A stretch of DNA of 64,000 bases, from NCBI GenBank assembly GCA_039105265.1, contig JAPFFF010000034.1, positions 372,001-436,000 on the forward strand. Reading direction: 5' to 3'. The position numbers and the translations under genes were made by a program. Positions 40,074 to 51,548 of this stretch are shown here, piece after piece; position 1 is the first letter of the stretch; every line of letters starts with the position of its first letter. Under the pieces are notes generated by a model that saw nothing but the letters and a program-made list of their open reading frames with translations, was not told the DNA's origin and did no database searches. This stretch comes from Tritrichomonas musculus. Taxonomy: Eukaryota > Parabasalia > Tritrichomonadida > Tritrichomonadidae.

Positions 40074-41701
40074 TAGTACTGTTCATATTAGGTAAAATGT
40101 TCATTTTAAAGGAAAATCTGACAAAAAGACGTTAAGGAAAAAATCTATTTTATTTGCTTTTTTTCCAGCAACAAATGAATAATTTGATTTTTTAAGTAAT
40201 ATCAAATTATCAACAAACTAACATGAATTAAAATAACCGATGAAATGAACGTTTATAAATTCATACAAAAAGATATCAGATTTGATGATCAAAAATAAAA
40301 GTCAATTAAAATAATTAATTTTATGATTTGTGTGTTTAAAACAGATTAATTTAACAATATTCGGTACTTTTAGCCTATCCTAAATCGCTGGCGATGAGAT
40401 AATTTGAATAAATAGTTTTTTTTTTTATAATCATTTTTATTTTGATAATATTTACTTAAATATCAATTATTTTTTTAGAAAAAGCACTGTAAATATAAGG
40501 TTATCATTCATTTTATATATTACTATTATCATCATTTCATAATTCTCAGTATATATGAAAATTGTTGGATTTTTTAAAAAAGTCATCAAAAATGAATTGT
40601 TCAATTTTATAACAGAAAATATAAAAACTGCATTGCAAAAAATATAATATGCATGATTTAGAAATAAGATACTAGCATAATATCACTTTTTTAAATCCCT
40701 GTAATGATAAAAATGAAAATACGTGTTTTTAATTGATTGCTTCTTGGAAGCAAAAATTTGTGGAACATTGATATTTAAGGTGAAAATTATATGCTCTATA
40801 GTATAATATTATTAAATATAAAATTATATAGATGAAACTTACTTTGTCTTGAGAAAAATTCACTTTTTTCTAAAATTCAATAAACTTATATAAAAGATGC
40901 AAAAGTATAGGCTTTCAATGCGTTTTGGCTTTCATTTTCTTTCTCATATTTATTTAAAAGATTATTAATCTATTTTGATACTTAATTTAAAAAATCAATT
41001 AATCATTTAAGAATTTTTCTTTTAAATCAATTTTTTTTCGACATTTTCAAGAATTGAGCTCTTAAAACACATCACTTCTTTCATAATCAAAATTTTCTTC
41101 ATAACACAAAACAATACCTCATATTCATTATAAATCTTAATTTTTTTATCTTGTTATTGATAGCTGGATAGACGAAACATACGAATTAAAACAATTTCCA
41201 AATTTAAGTTTTCTGGAAGCAAAATATTGTCAATTGGAAAGTGGTGGTATGTTTAAATATATAATTACTATATGATTAAATTTTAGTTAATTGGATAAAG
41301 AAACAATTGATATTTAAGTAAATATTATCAAAATAAAAATGATTATAAAAAAAAAAACTATTTATTCAAATTATCTCATCGCCAGCGATTTAGGATAGGC
41401 TAAAAGTACCGAATATTGTTAAATTAATCTGTTTTAAACACACAAATCATAAAATTAATTATTTTAATTGACTTTTATTTTTGATCATCAAATCTGATAT
41501 CTTTTTGTATGAATTTATAAACGTTCATTTCATCGGTTATTTTAATTCATGTTAGTTTGTTGATAATTTGATATTACTTAAAAAATCAAATTATTCATTT
41601 GTTGCTGGAAAAAAAGCAAATAAAATAGATTTTTTCCTTAACGTCTTTTTGTCAGATTTTCCTTTAAAATGAACATTTTACCTAATATGAACAGTACTAT
41701 A
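40074..41701. mobile_element. Element with about 395-bp near-identical inverted arms
   Basis: The left arm 40074-40468 and right arm 41305-41701 are reverse complements with almost no differences. Both start TATAGTACTGTTCATATT at the outside. The 836-base centre is AT-rich with no coding frame. TA at each edge could be the target duplication; no longer one is visible. Such long arms occur in foldback elements and at the ends of very large elements. The same outer-arm sequence recurs in diverged form at 56481-56550. Near-identity of the arms means recent insertion or ongoing homogenisation. No classification is certain. Confidence 0.7.
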
Positions 41702-41747
41702 GTCACATTGTTTAATAATACAAATTAATATATATATATTAATTTGG

Positions 41748-42475
41748 GCATCTACATCTGTAGATAAATATTTTTTTCCGAACTTTTGCAAAATTTTCTA
41801 TTCAAAAAAATTGAATGATTTATTTTTTATAACCGTCAAGGCCAAGCATAAAAAAAATTTTTATAGTTTGTTTCCAAGTGTTTTCTCGCTTTTATCAATT
41901 TGATTGCATTTTTAATATATAATAACTACTTAGGTTTCATCATATTAGCCTAATGTGCAGTGGATGATGAAGATTTAAATTTCTTTTCAACATTTGTGAA
42001 TAAACTCCATGCAATTTCCTAGTGCCATGCAAAATAAGTATTCATTTTGTAATCATGATGCCATAATGACCTTCTTTTATGCAGTAATACTGATTAATCT
42101 CTATCAAATATTTAAAAGAATAATCTTCCTCTCGTTTAACAAATTGACTATTTTGTGATTACTTTTAGAGATATTTATCATTATGAAGATATAGACGAGG
42201 CTAAACCTTTTATTAACGCTAATTATAATAGAAAAAATAAAGAAAGTATGATAATTTTTTAAAAGGAAATATAAAACAATAATAATCGATTAATAAAAGC
42301 TATAAGTAATGTTTTTAACTTGTTTTTTATGTATATTTTTTATTTTTACAAAAAAAGTGCCAAAAATTGAATGCAAAATTTTGCAAAAGTTCGGCTCTTT
42401 GTAAAAATTTAATTCAAATAATTGAATGCTAAAAAGTGTAAAAGTTCGTGTTAAAATTTCTATCCATCTGTATAA
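41748..42475. mobile_element. MITE-like element with imperfect inverted ends
   Basis: Around 41750-41805 the sequence CCGAACTTTTGCAAAATTTT follows ACATCTGTAGAT. At 42370-42475 the inverted counterparts appear: GCAAAATTTTGCAAAAGTTC, then a second weaker copy ending near ATCCATCTGTAT. The ends are diverged, so the element is old. No frame inside is protein-like. Confidence 0.4.
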
Positions 42476-43777
42476 AAGATATAAAGATAATTTTTGATTT
42501 ATTAATAACTTTTATTAATAAAATATATATAATATTAAAATTAAGTAAGAATCTTGTATATTAATTTGAATATGATTCATTTAACTTTGCATCTTTGAAT
42601 ATTGAATTTTTTGAGAAAACAATTAAATTTTTTTCATTAGGATTCATTTGATGGAGCAAATAAAACATATTTAAAAATGTAAACATATATGTTATATAAA
42701 ACTAATGAGTAGATTAAATGAATGCATTTGTTTATTGATTTCTGAATAAAATTATTGGTATTGTATTCAAAAAAAATTTTTTGGAAGCTTGGCAAAATAT
42801 TTGCAATCTTGTTAGCATGAATAATAAGTAACTGTAAATTTTTTTTATTAAATAATATTCTTCATATGACAAATAAATTATATATATAAAACTACGTCCT
42901 TTTATTTTGCCAAAATAGTAATAATTGGCGATTTTTTTAAATTTTGGCATTTTTGAACAAAATTGAATTTTGTTGACCTTCAAGAACAAATAAATATTTG
43001 CATGAAGATATGATCTTTATAATTTAAATTTCACATCTTACTGATTGTAAATTCGGAATAGTTTTATTTTAATATTAAAATTTGAGCTGGGAAAATTGCG
43101 AAAAAATCTGATTTCGTTTCACTTTTTGAGAGAAAAATAGCAGACATTAAAAAGTGAATAAAATCAAATTTTCACAATCCAATATTCTACCCAAACAAAA
43201 TTCCCTTTTTTTTGAAAATTGATTATCTTTATGTCTCGTTGATTAATAGATCGATCATCAATTTACGAGTGATTCAATTCAGAAAAATATATAATGAACT
43301 TTTCTTAACCTTTTAATCATCAAGTGGGCTTGATAACTTATTTATAAAGAAATAATATAATATAGTTAATTCCATTAATTATTTTAATATATATTGTTCA
43401 GCTCCATGGATATTCTAAACATAAATATACCAAAAATACTTAAGTCACCAATAAAAAAATATAATAAATACGTTTATATTTTCTATACGTTTATGTTTTT
43501 ACCATAAATTACAGTTCGTAATTATTGACACATTTAATATCTGGAATATTTTTTAATAGCACAATAAAAACAACATTTGAACTTTATTTTAAAAAGAAAA
43601 AAAAATAATTTTCATTTATCACAAATCGAGATGCTCAAATTTTTTTGGACACCCTATATTTTGAAATCATAATCATTGATTTCTAATATTTTTAAAATAT
43701 TATTGTTTCGAAGTATATTTTGATACAAAAGTATAAACAAAAAAGTGAAATTGAAATAATTATTAGATTCTTCATTT
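42476..43777. other. Intergenic
   Basis: 1.3 kb of AT-rich sequence. An 85-codon minus frame at 42732-42989 has the composition of chance AT-rich DNA. I see no gene, RNA or bounded repeat. Confidence 0.45.
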
Positions 43778-44545
43778 TCAAAAAAGTCTTTCAAAATAAT
43801 GGGTCAAAGGATAAATTATTTGTTGATAACATGTTTTCATTAATTCGCCAAATAATTTGATAATATTTTCACAAATTTTAGCAATAGCTGATATTATTTT
43901 ATGTAGAAAACAAAAAATCTCCCAAAAAATGTCCTTAATGAAATCAGTTACCATTTGAAAAGCACGAATACTATTAATAAATTTGCAAGCTGGAATAATA
44001 ACATTGCTAAATATTGGATCAATAATGTGATTAATGAAAAATAAGATTATTGTAAAAATGAGACTTAAAAAATGCCCAATAATATTTTTCCAGATGAAAC
44101 ATATAATTTCCCAAATGATGTTCATAATTTCTTTTGCTATTTCAGCCAATATGTCCCAAATTTTTTTTGTTTGCTTGTATATATAAATCAACATTTTGCA
44201 AATTGGAATAATGAAGCATCTGATTGCAATCCTTAGAATTGGTGAAATGAAATAGAGAAACAATATTTTTATTGCTGGGTAAATGATATGAATAATAAAA
44301 TTAATCAAAATACTTATTGATGTACTAAGCAAGACACCGGTTGATTCTCTTATAATATACATTATAAATACAAAAGGAGCAACAAAACTTGCGAAAAATT
44401 TGCCTAAAATATTAATTGATTTATCACCAGATATTAATATGTATGAAAAACAGCAGATAGTTGCAAACATATAGCATATAAATAAATTATGGAATGAAAA
44501 TATGCCTATTACTTGTTTTTCTTCTTGGATTGAAGACGAAATCAT
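43778..44545 (-). CDS. Small multi-pass membrane protein, 255 residues
   Basis: The ATG at 44545 (MISSSIQEEKQVIGIF) is preferred over the slightly longer frame because a consensus initiator lies 14 bases upstream, inside that longer frame. The protein is dominated by Ile/Phe-rich hydrophobic helices: about residues 15-40, 48-66, 73-115, 145-185 and 190-245, giving perhaps five to seven membrane spans. Short charged linkers lie between them (KQTKKIWDILAEIAKEI). There is no recognisable family, enzyme motif or signal-peptide cleavage site. The amphipathic character of several helices could also suit membrane-surface association. Confidence 0.65.
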   Translation of the reverse strand: MISSSIQEEKQVIGIFSFHNLFICYMFATICCFSYILISGDKSINILGKFFASFVAPFVFIMYIIRESTGVLLSTSISILINFIIHIIYPAIKILFLYFISPILRIAIRCFIIPICKMLIYIYKQTKKIWDILAEIAKEIMNIIWEIICFIWKNIIGHFLSLIFTIILFFINHIIDPIFSNVIIPACKFINSIRAFQMVTDFIKDIFWEIFCFLHKIISAIAKICENIIKLFGELMKTCYQQIIYPLTHYFERLF

Positions 44546-44552
44546 TATAAAT

Positions 44553-44561
44553 AAAAAATGA
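44553..44561 (-). promoter_or_regulatory. Initiator-like element of the membrane-protein gene
   Basis: TCATTTTTT on the minus strand, 14-16 bases before the ATG at 44545. It decides the start of this gene, since the longer frame would place the initiator inside the coding region. Confidence 0.55.
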
Positions 44562-44799
44562 ACTCGTCCCAAAATTTTATTAAAATTTTAATTCAATGGA
44601 TATTTCAATTTTCAGAAAAAAAAATTTCGAAAATTTATAAAATTTTATGCCCAAAAAGTTAACAAAAAGTTAATATGAAAGACTGGAACTTAGATCAGGA
44701 ATTTTATGGATCGTAGGTTGAAAAAAAATTAAGGATATAGTAAAGATGAAAACGGCATTATAGGGCGATTTCTTCTACCAAATAGATTTAAATTAACTA

Positions 44800-45658
44800 T
44801 CACGCGGTTCCCCTAATTCTACTAGGGGGAAGATTTTTGTTAATTTCCCCTAATTTCCCCTAAAAAAAATTGGGGGAAAAATTTGAATTAAAATTTTATT
44901 TAAAAATACATAAAAATAATTGAAATTTTATTAAAAATTCTTAATAAGATTCTTGTTATTAATACAATTTTTGTTTGAAAAAATTATATCTTTATGATCT
45001 AAATGGTTAATTTTTCACCTCAAAAAATCCGTGAATTGGCCTCCCCCTATTTCCCCTAATCCCCCTTAGGGGGAAAGGTCAATTTAATTGGCAAACCGTA
45101 AAAATATTAACAAAATTTGACCTCCCCCTATTCCCCCTATTTTTATTTTTTTTTTTTTTAGGGGGAACCAAATAGCCTTTGAATTATTAAAACAAATATA
45201 TTTTAAAAAGATGTTTTTATTTTCTCTTTGGTTAATATCAATTTGATGCATTTTTAATCAATTTGGGAATTATTTTACACAAAAAGAGATTGATACTTCC
45301 ATAATGCAACGGTATATCTATCATTTATAATAATAGATTATATTAAAATTTTCAAAAAAAATTCTGATATAAAAGGATATTACAAAAAAAGTATAATATA
45401 AATTTAACAACTTGATAATTAAAATGATCCTTTAAATAATTTATTAAATAAAACAATAAAAACTTAGGCTTTTGATATTTGATGAAATGAAATATTTGAT
45501 TTTTGGAATGAACATTGACAAATCGCTTATATTCGATTTGATTATTTCAATAAATATAGAAAGTGTACGATTTTTATTAAAATAAAGTTCGAATTCTTTT
45601 AAGTTGACATTTGATGTGAAAATTCCCCCTAGGGGGAAAAAAAATCCGCCTGGCGTGA
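44800..45658. mobile_element. TA-flanked element with TCACGC ends and C/G-rich palindromes
   Basis: TA at 44798-44799 and 45659-45660 flank the inverted ends TCACGC...GCGTGA. Subterminal blocks such as TTCCCCCTAGGGGGAA (near 45623) and TACTAGGGGGAAG (near 44819) form palindromes, and further CCCCCTA/AGGGGGAA copies lie at about 45030-45080 and 45120-45170. There is no open frame. This fits a Tc1/mariner-type MITE. Confidence 0.55.
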
Positions 45659-45722
45659 TACTTATTTAAATTCATTAAATTTTTAAAAATACGAATGGAA
45701 CAAATAATACGATGATTTATTC

Positions 45723-47657
45723 ATGAATACTCATTTTTTGATTAAAAATATTTCTCAGTGCATCGATGCTGTTATAACAAAGGAAAAACTTGGTAATGGG
45801 TGCTTTGGTGTAGTTTATGTTGTCAAGTGTCTTAAAGATGATGCTCTTTATGCAGCCAAAATTATTTCATCAGATAAATTAAGCAAAGGAAATGAGCAAA
45901 TGATGTTTATCCGTGAATCAGGTATACTTCATAAACTCAAGCATCCAGCCATTGTCAAATTTATTGGTATCAATTTTCATTCTTTTGAAGATCCTTCAAT
46001 ACTTTCTCCTACAATAATCACCGAATACCTCGAACATGGATCCTTAGACGATATACTCAAGAAATCGAGGAAGAACATCGATAACAATTTTACACCCACT
46101 AAAAAATATATAGCATTACTCGGAATAGCAGATGCCATGCGATATCTACACGAAAAAGGCATTTTACATCGAGACCTTAAACCGCAAAACGTTCTCATTG
46201 ACCACGATTACTATCCGCGTGTTTGTGATTTTGGATTATCTAAATGTTTTTCACAAGGACTGACTCCGACCATGCAAATGACAATGACTGGTAGCATTGG
46301 TACCCCTCTTTACATGGCCCCAGAATTATTTGACGATGATGATGAAAGGCACCATTTTACTGCTGGAATTGACGTTTACGCATTTTCAATGCTTGCATAC
46401 GAACTTGTCACAGGAAAAGTGCCATTTATGAAAGAAGGGAAACTTCCATCCTTGTTGCGATTGAGCAAAATGGTCAATAACGGTATCCGCCCAGAATTCA
46501 CGAGTAATGTGACGAGAAAGATGAAGGATCTACTGAACAGGTGCTGGTGTAAAGAATCGACCGAACGTCCATCGTTTGGTGAAATATTTGACCTTTTGTC
46601 ATCAGACTTTTCATTCATCAAAGAAAAAGTTGATGTAAAAGAAGTTTCAAGTTACATCAGCAAACTGAAAAGTGCACGAACAAGTCCCAATTCAAACAAT
46701 CAAAATTCTAATTCATCTGTTCCAGTACAGAATAAGAAGAGCGAACTTTTGGTGCCTCTTTCTAAATATTTTGTTAAATATTCTGATATTAATAAAGAAG
46801 AAAAAATAGGAGCTGATCAATTTTATGAAGTTTACAAAGTGACTCTTCCAAGTGGAGCATGTGCGATGGAATGTTTCCCTTTTCAAGGTCCCTATATGGA
46901 ATATTTTTATAACAGCATCGATGCACTGAGAATGATGAGCCACGTGTCTGTTCTTTCATTGTCTGGATTCTCTTCTCCATCAAAAGATGATGAGCCTTAT
47001 GCAATTTTCACTCCATTCATGGAAAACGGGACACTTGAATCGCTGATTGAAAAAGTTGAAAGAGGCGATGCTCCTTATAATTATGAAACGATCAGGTTCA
47101 TTTGTATCTTTGGCATTACAGCAGGGATGGCCTACATCCACCAACGCAGAGTTGTACACAGAAATCTGAAGCCATCAAACATCTTACTCGATAAAAATTT
47201 TTATCCAAAAATCAGTGATTTCAGTTTTTCATCTTTTTGTGATGATGATACAAAGTTATATCAACAAATGGGTACTATTGTGTATATGGCTCCTGAAATT
47301 TTACGTGAAAGTGTCTATTCAAATAAAGTTGATGTTTTCTCTTATTCAATTGTGTTGTACGAATTATTTACTGGAAAATTTAAAATTCCTCCAAAATTAT
47401 CTTCAATTCAGTATATAAGGTCAGTTGATAGAGGAATACGACCTAAAATAAATAATTCTGAAGTTCCACGAGTTTATAAAGCCCTGATTGAGAGATGCTG
47501 GAGTGATGATCCAAACAAGCGTCCTTCATTTATTCAAATTGTCAAAGAATTCATTGATAATAAAGAAGAGTTCTTTAATTCTGAATTGATTGATAAAGAT
47601 GAACTTGAAAATTACATTGAAAATGCAATTCAAGGACTTGACTTTTCTCTTGCTTAA
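45723..47657 (+). CDS. Tandem protein kinase: active-type domain followed by pseudokinase domain
   Basis: ATG at 45723; 644 residues. Domain 1 (about 20-300) has every key residue: KLGNGCFGVVYV, K46 in YAAKII, HRDLKPQN with D151, DFG 169-171 and GTPLYMAPEL. It resembles tyrosine-kinase-like serine/threonine kinases. A Ser/Asn linker (about 315-340) follows. Domain 2 (about 355-620) has the same fold but key residues are replaced: the beta-3 lysine position is Glu (CAMECF, 383), the catalytic Asp is Asn (HRNLKPSN, 481) and DFG is DFS (499-501). YMAPEIL and CWSDDPNKRPSF are kept. So domain 2 should bind partners or regulate domain 1 rather than phosphorylate. No transmembrane segment is present. 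Confidence 0.93.
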   Translation: MNTHFLIKNISQCIDAVITKEKLGNGCFGVVYVVKCLKDDALYAAKIISSDKLSKGNEQMMFIRESGILHKLKHPAIVKFIGINFHSFEDPSILSPTIITEYLEHGSLDDILKKSRKNIDNNFTPTKKYIALLGIADAMRYLHEKGILHRDLKPQNVLIDHDYYPRVCDFGLSKCFSQGLTPTMQMTMTGSIGTPLYMAPELFDDDDERHHFTAGIDVYAFSMLAYELVTGKVPFMKEGKLPSLLRLSKMVNNGIRPEFTSNVTRKMKDLLNRCWCKESTERPSFGEIFDLLSSDFSFIKEKVDVKEVSSYISKLKSARTSPNSNNQNSNSSVPVQNKKSELLVPLSKYFVKYSDINKEEKIGADQFYEVYKVTLPSGACAMECFPFQGPYMEYFYNSIDALRMMSHVSVLSLSGFSSPSKDDEPYAIFTPFMENGTLESLIEKVERGDAPYNYETIRFICIFGITAGMAYIHQRRVVHRNLKPSNILLDKNFYPKISDFSFSSFCDDDTKLYQQMGTIVYMAPEILRESVYSNKVDVFSYSIVLYELFTGKFKIPPKLSSIQYIRSVDRGIRPKINNSEVPRVYKALIERCWSDDPNKRPSFIQIVKEFIDNKEEFFNSELIDKDELENYIENAIQGLDFSLA

Positions 47658-47970
47658 AAATGAGAAATAAATAAACTACCTTTTTAACTCTGAAGATAAA
47701 AAAGTTTTGCACAATCATCATTCTTTAATATTTTAATAGTCAAAAAATCAAATATGAATAGCAATCTAGTTGTTTATTATTAAAAATTATGATTTAATTC
47801 AATGCTTTTTCTGAGAGTTGCCCATTTTTAAGGGCGTACTTCCATATAATTTGTAAACTTTTCAATATTGAATAAACTCATAGAATACATCTTTCAATAC
47901 TTCCAAATTATTAAGTTTAGGTAAAAAATGATGATATTTGTCCTAAATGCTCAAAAAAAAAAAAAAATTA
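47658..47970. repeat. Intergenic; partial copy of the TTAA-element family
   Basis: From about 47826 (TTTTTAAGGGCGTACTTCC) to 47900 the sequence resembles the left end of the element at 5498, including TGTAAAC, AATATTGAAT and ACTCATAGAATA. It directly precedes the element at 47971. Confidence 0.45.
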
Positions 47971-49134
47971 TTAAAGGAGCACGGGTAACCGTTTTTCGTA
48001 CGTTAAGAAGCCTTAAAAAAACATTTATATCTTATTATAAAAACAAGAAAAAACAATATTTTTTAAATATATTGATTATTTATATTAGATAATATAATCC
48101 ATAATGATACATTACATAATTATTTCAAGTGTGATGAATTCAAGTCCTAATGATGTTTTTTTTTGATCATCCAAAGGACTTGTAAATTAATAGTTTTGAT
48201 ATTTTATTTTAGTGCTAAATGATAAAATGATATTATATCTTTTAAATAAAATTTATAGTAGACTTATAAATTTCCAAATCACATTTTTTATTTTTGAAAT
48301 CCTGGGGAATATTCTTTTCTGTTGAGTGTTTATTTGCATTGATATTTTATTTTGTACCACGATTGGTGTTAATAATTCTATTATATTATAATTAATGTTT
48401 TGTTGATACGGAATTTTTATTACAAAATATAATTTTTTTAATATATATTTATTTATTAAAGCATATTAAATATAGTATTTTCATTTTGGAGTTGAAAAGA
48501 TAATAATTTCATGAATATTTATGTTTATTAAAAATCAAAGTTTTCGGCAAAATAATAACAAATAATTGTTATGTATAATCATACCAAGCAAATATAATTA
48601 TTTATCTGCAGAAAAAATCAATTAATTATGATATTTATGTATTTTAATGATACTTGGAGGTTCTATGATATTTTATTATTATATTTTAATAATAAAATAG
48701 ACTATTATCTTTAATATAATGAAATTTCATTTCCAAAATAACTAAATACATAAGTAAATTCAGAATAAAAAATGAATAAAATAAAAAAAATTGAGTAGTG
48801 AAAATAAATTATCGTTCAATTTGTCAACTTTTTGAATTATTTTTATACTTTGATATTTTCCTTTCATTTGTCGATAAATCGATTTATTTATGTGTATTTA
48901 CACCACTTCTATCAAACATGTAAAAACGTTTAGAATTAAAATTCGTACGTTAGTTCTGAAAAGTTAAACTTTTTGATAACTTAGATTTTTAAAACATGAA
49001 TAATGTTTTTCCCCTACGATAGATTTTTTTTTTGGTCTATATAAAACTTGCTTAAAAACCAATATACTATATAATATTTCAATATGAAGTCGAAACGACG
49101 ATTTTCAATAACCGCCAAAGTCGTGCTCCTTTAA
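47971..49134. mobile_element. TTAA-flanked element, about 1.16 kb
   Basis: The ends are TTAAAGGAGCACG and its inverted copy CGTGCTCCTTTAA, a perfect 13-base inverted repeat opening in TTAA on both sides. Subterminal GGTAACCG and CGGTTATT blocks are also roughly inverted. The 1.1-kb interior is AT-rich without coding capacity. It belongs with the TTAA elements at 5498-7466 and 5740-6097. Confidence 0.6.
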
Positions 49135-49225
49135 ATTATTTTATACTTTGAAAATTTAAAAACATAAAAAACTTCAGAAAAAGTGAAAATTGAATACATA
49201 TTTGAACTATTATTAAATCCAACAT

Positions 49226-51085
49226 ATGCTCAATACATTTGAAGATTTTGAAAAGGAAGCATCCAAATATGGCCAAATAATTTTTAACTATAAAAGCAAA
49301 GGCGAAGTTTATACAGATCCAAATTTTCATCCAACCAAAAATATTCCTGAAGTTGGAATATCATTTGATTCTTATATAAAATGGAAAAGAATTGATGAAA
49401 TATATAAAGCTCCTTTATTTAAACCAGATTTAATTCATCCGGATTATATCCAACAAGGACATCTTGGAAATTGTTATTTTGTTACGCCATTATTGCACCT
49501 TTCTACGCAACCACATTTGATACCTTATTTATTTGACCATAAACCGAACATTTATTTTGGAAAAGAAAAAGATTCCATTAATATCAAATGTGGAGCAGTA
49601 GTCGTTTATTTACACGCTTTTGGACGTAAAACGCCTGTTTTAATAGATACATTACTCCCAACCATATGTGACACTCCATTATTTTCACGTTTGAAAGATT
49701 CATCAAAATCCGCATGGTTTTGCTTAGTTGAAAAGGCCTATGCCAAACTATATGGCTCATATTCAGAGATAGAAACTGGAACCATTTTCCAATCTGTTTA
49801 TTCTCTTCTCGGTTATTATTCAAGAAATATTGAAACATTTATTCATTCAGACAACTTGAACAAACTTTATGAAAAATTGCTCAGAAATAAGCAAAAAGGA
49901 TCAATAATGGAAGCAGGAATAAATAAAGATTGGACTGAAGATTCTTCTGAAGAAAATCTGAAGAAGAAAGGTTTGGTTGGTAATCATAGTTACCTCATTC
50001 TTGATGTGAAACAAATTGATAGCAAAAATTTCATCTGTTTGAAGAATCCTTGGGGAAGAACTGAATGGAAAGGAGACTGGTCTGATGAGTCTGATCTTTG
50101 GACACCTGAACTGAAAGAAAAAGTTGGCCTTAACGTTAGAGATGATGGAACTTTTTGGATGATAGACAATGATTTTTTCAAATATTTCGACCAAATAACG
50201 ATAAGCAAACCAATTCCTCCAAATTTAAGACGAAAAGTAATTTGTTGTGAAATGCTTTCAAGAGATGTATTGAAAAGCATTCCAGCAGAGGAACGCCCAC
50301 ATGTAGTCATAGAGAGAAAGAATGGAACAAAAGGAAAAATTATCATAATCACAGAAAGAAGACATACAATTCTTGATAAAGAAGGAAAATTGAATCCAAA
50401 ACATGATCTCTATTGTGCAAGTGGAATCTCTATGGGAATAATTATCATTTATCAGCCAAAAGTTCTGTGTTATTATGGCAAGATAAATAGTGAAAAGTTA
50501 GAAATCAGTTTTGTTCGTAGAGATGAAAGTAGCTGTTCAGATGACATCTATGTTAGTGTGTATTATGATGGAGACTTTGATTTGTACCTCAAACATAAAC
50601 CGGATGATTTGGCGCCAGAAATTGAGAGAGTTCTTAATTTTGATGATTTTAATTTGGCCAAAAAAGAAGAATCAAATGAAAAAGAACAAGAAGAAGAAGA
50701 GAATAATTCTGTTAATCAAAGTGATGTCATAAAGGTAGAAGATCAACCCAGTCAAAAAGTTAAGTATTATATTCGACCATTACAAAAATTGCCACATAAA
50801 CGTTTCAATTTAACGAAAAAACATGACATTGATCAAACAGAAGATGGTAAAAAAGTTCTTAAGAAAGAAGGAACAGAAAAGAAAGCAAAGATAACAAATA
50901 AGGAATCTCTAAAAGATGATAAAAGCATTTCATTTAAAAGCAAATCAATCAACAAAAGAAAGCCAATTAAAAATAAAAATGTCAAAGATCAATATAATTT
51001 ATTGGATGAAAAAGCATTAAACGCAACATTTAAATCAATTCGAGACAGTGTTATTTCATCTAGATATCTAGACGATAAGAAGTAA
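49226..51085 (+). CDS. Calpain-like cysteine protease (family C2), 619 residues
   Basis: ATG at 49226. The calpain catalytic core spans about residues 40-320. The active-site Cys is C83 in IQQGHLGNCYF (calpain consensus QGxLGDCWF), His is H254 in VGNHSYLIL and Asn is N274 in LKNPWGRTEWKGDWSD, so the triad is complete. A beta-rich region (about 340-470) ending in SVYYDGDFDLYLK is in the place of the calpain C2-like domain. The last 150 residues are charged and low-complexity (EESNEKEQEEEENNS, then Lys-rich), probably disordered. There is no EF-hand domain and no signal peptide, so it is a cytosolic calpain of the kind abundant in trichomonads, with roles in limited proteolysis of cytoskeletal or signalling proteins. 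Calcium dependence cannot be judged from sequence. Confidence 0.92.
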   Translation: MLNTFEDFEKEASKYGQIIFNYKSKGEVYTDPNFHPTKNIPEVGISFDSYIKWKRIDEIYKAPLFKPDLIHPDYIQQGHLGNCYFVTPLLHLSTQPHLIPYLFDHKPNIYFGKEKDSINIKCGAVVVYLHAFGRKTPVLIDTLLPTICDTPLFSRLKDSSKSAWFCLVEKAYAKLYGSYSEIETGTIFQSVYSLLGYYSRNIETFIHSDNLNKLYEKLLRNKQKGSIMEAGINKDWTEDSSEENLKKKGLVGNHSYLILDVKQIDSKNFICLKNPWGRTEWKGDWSDESDLWTPELKEKVGLNVRDDGTFWMIDNDFFKYFDQITISKPIPPNLRRKVICCEMLSRDVLKSIPAEERPHVVIERKNGTKGKIIIITERRHTILDKEGKLNPKHDLYCASGISMGIIIIYQPKVLCYYGKINSEKLEISFVRRDESSCSDDIYVSVYYDGDFDLYLKHKPDDLAPEIERVLNFDDFNLAKKEESNEKEQEEEENNSVNQSDVIKVEDQPSQKVKYYIRPLQKLPHKRFNLTKKHDIDQTEDGKKVLKKEGTEKKAKITNKESLKDDKSISFKSKSINKRKPIKNKNVKDQYNLLDEKALNATFKSIRDSVISSRYLDDKK

Positions 51086-51331
51086 TCATATTTTTATTTT
51101 TTACATAAAATAAATATAATTTCTTTTGCTTTTAGGATTAACTTTCTTTTTTATAAACGGTTATACAATGATTGATATTATCGGCCAAAAATCAATATTT
51201 ATACCAAAAAAATCGCTATTTGATTTATTATGATGTTGTAAATACGATTAAACATAAAAATTAAATTTTTAGAAAAATCGTCCGCAAAATTTTCGAGAAA
51301 AGTCAATTGCAAAATTATAAACTGGGACCGA
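51086..51331. other. Intergenic
   Basis: The 3' flank of the calpain gene, AT-rich, with no supported feature. Confidence 0.45.
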
Positions 51332-51446
51332 AAAGTCAGACCACTATTTGAATATGATTTGAATACTTTACTTGATCGTTAAAATTTTTTATATCTCAAT
51401 TTTTGATCGTTACATCGCGTTTGCATTCAAAATATGGTCTGAGTTT
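51332..51446. repeat. 115-bp inverted-repeat hairpin (miniature element)
   Basis: AAAGTCAGACCACTATTTGA on the left pairs, with three mismatches, with the inverted right end AAACTCAGACCATATTTTGA. The 60-base centre is itself partly symmetrical around GATCGTTA/TGATCGTTAC. It looks like a very small MITE; its parent is unknown. Confidence 0.5.
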
Positions 51447-51548
51447 TAATTTCCTTCAATTTATAAATTTTCAATATTTAAAAAATATAATTTTGTTAAA
51501 ATATCTTTTATTAAAGAAAATTATTTGCTGAGATATTTAGCTAATGGC

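Noticed and set aside
40074-41701. Firm assignment of the long-armed element to the Polinton family
   Set aside because: Arm length and the AGTACT start are suggestive, but there is no 5-6 base target duplication and no coding sequence, so it is left unclassified.
42732-42989. 85-codon minus-strand frame
   Set aside because: Composition is that expected of random AT-rich DNA (Ile/Tyr/Lys/Phe runs), with no initiator and no family.
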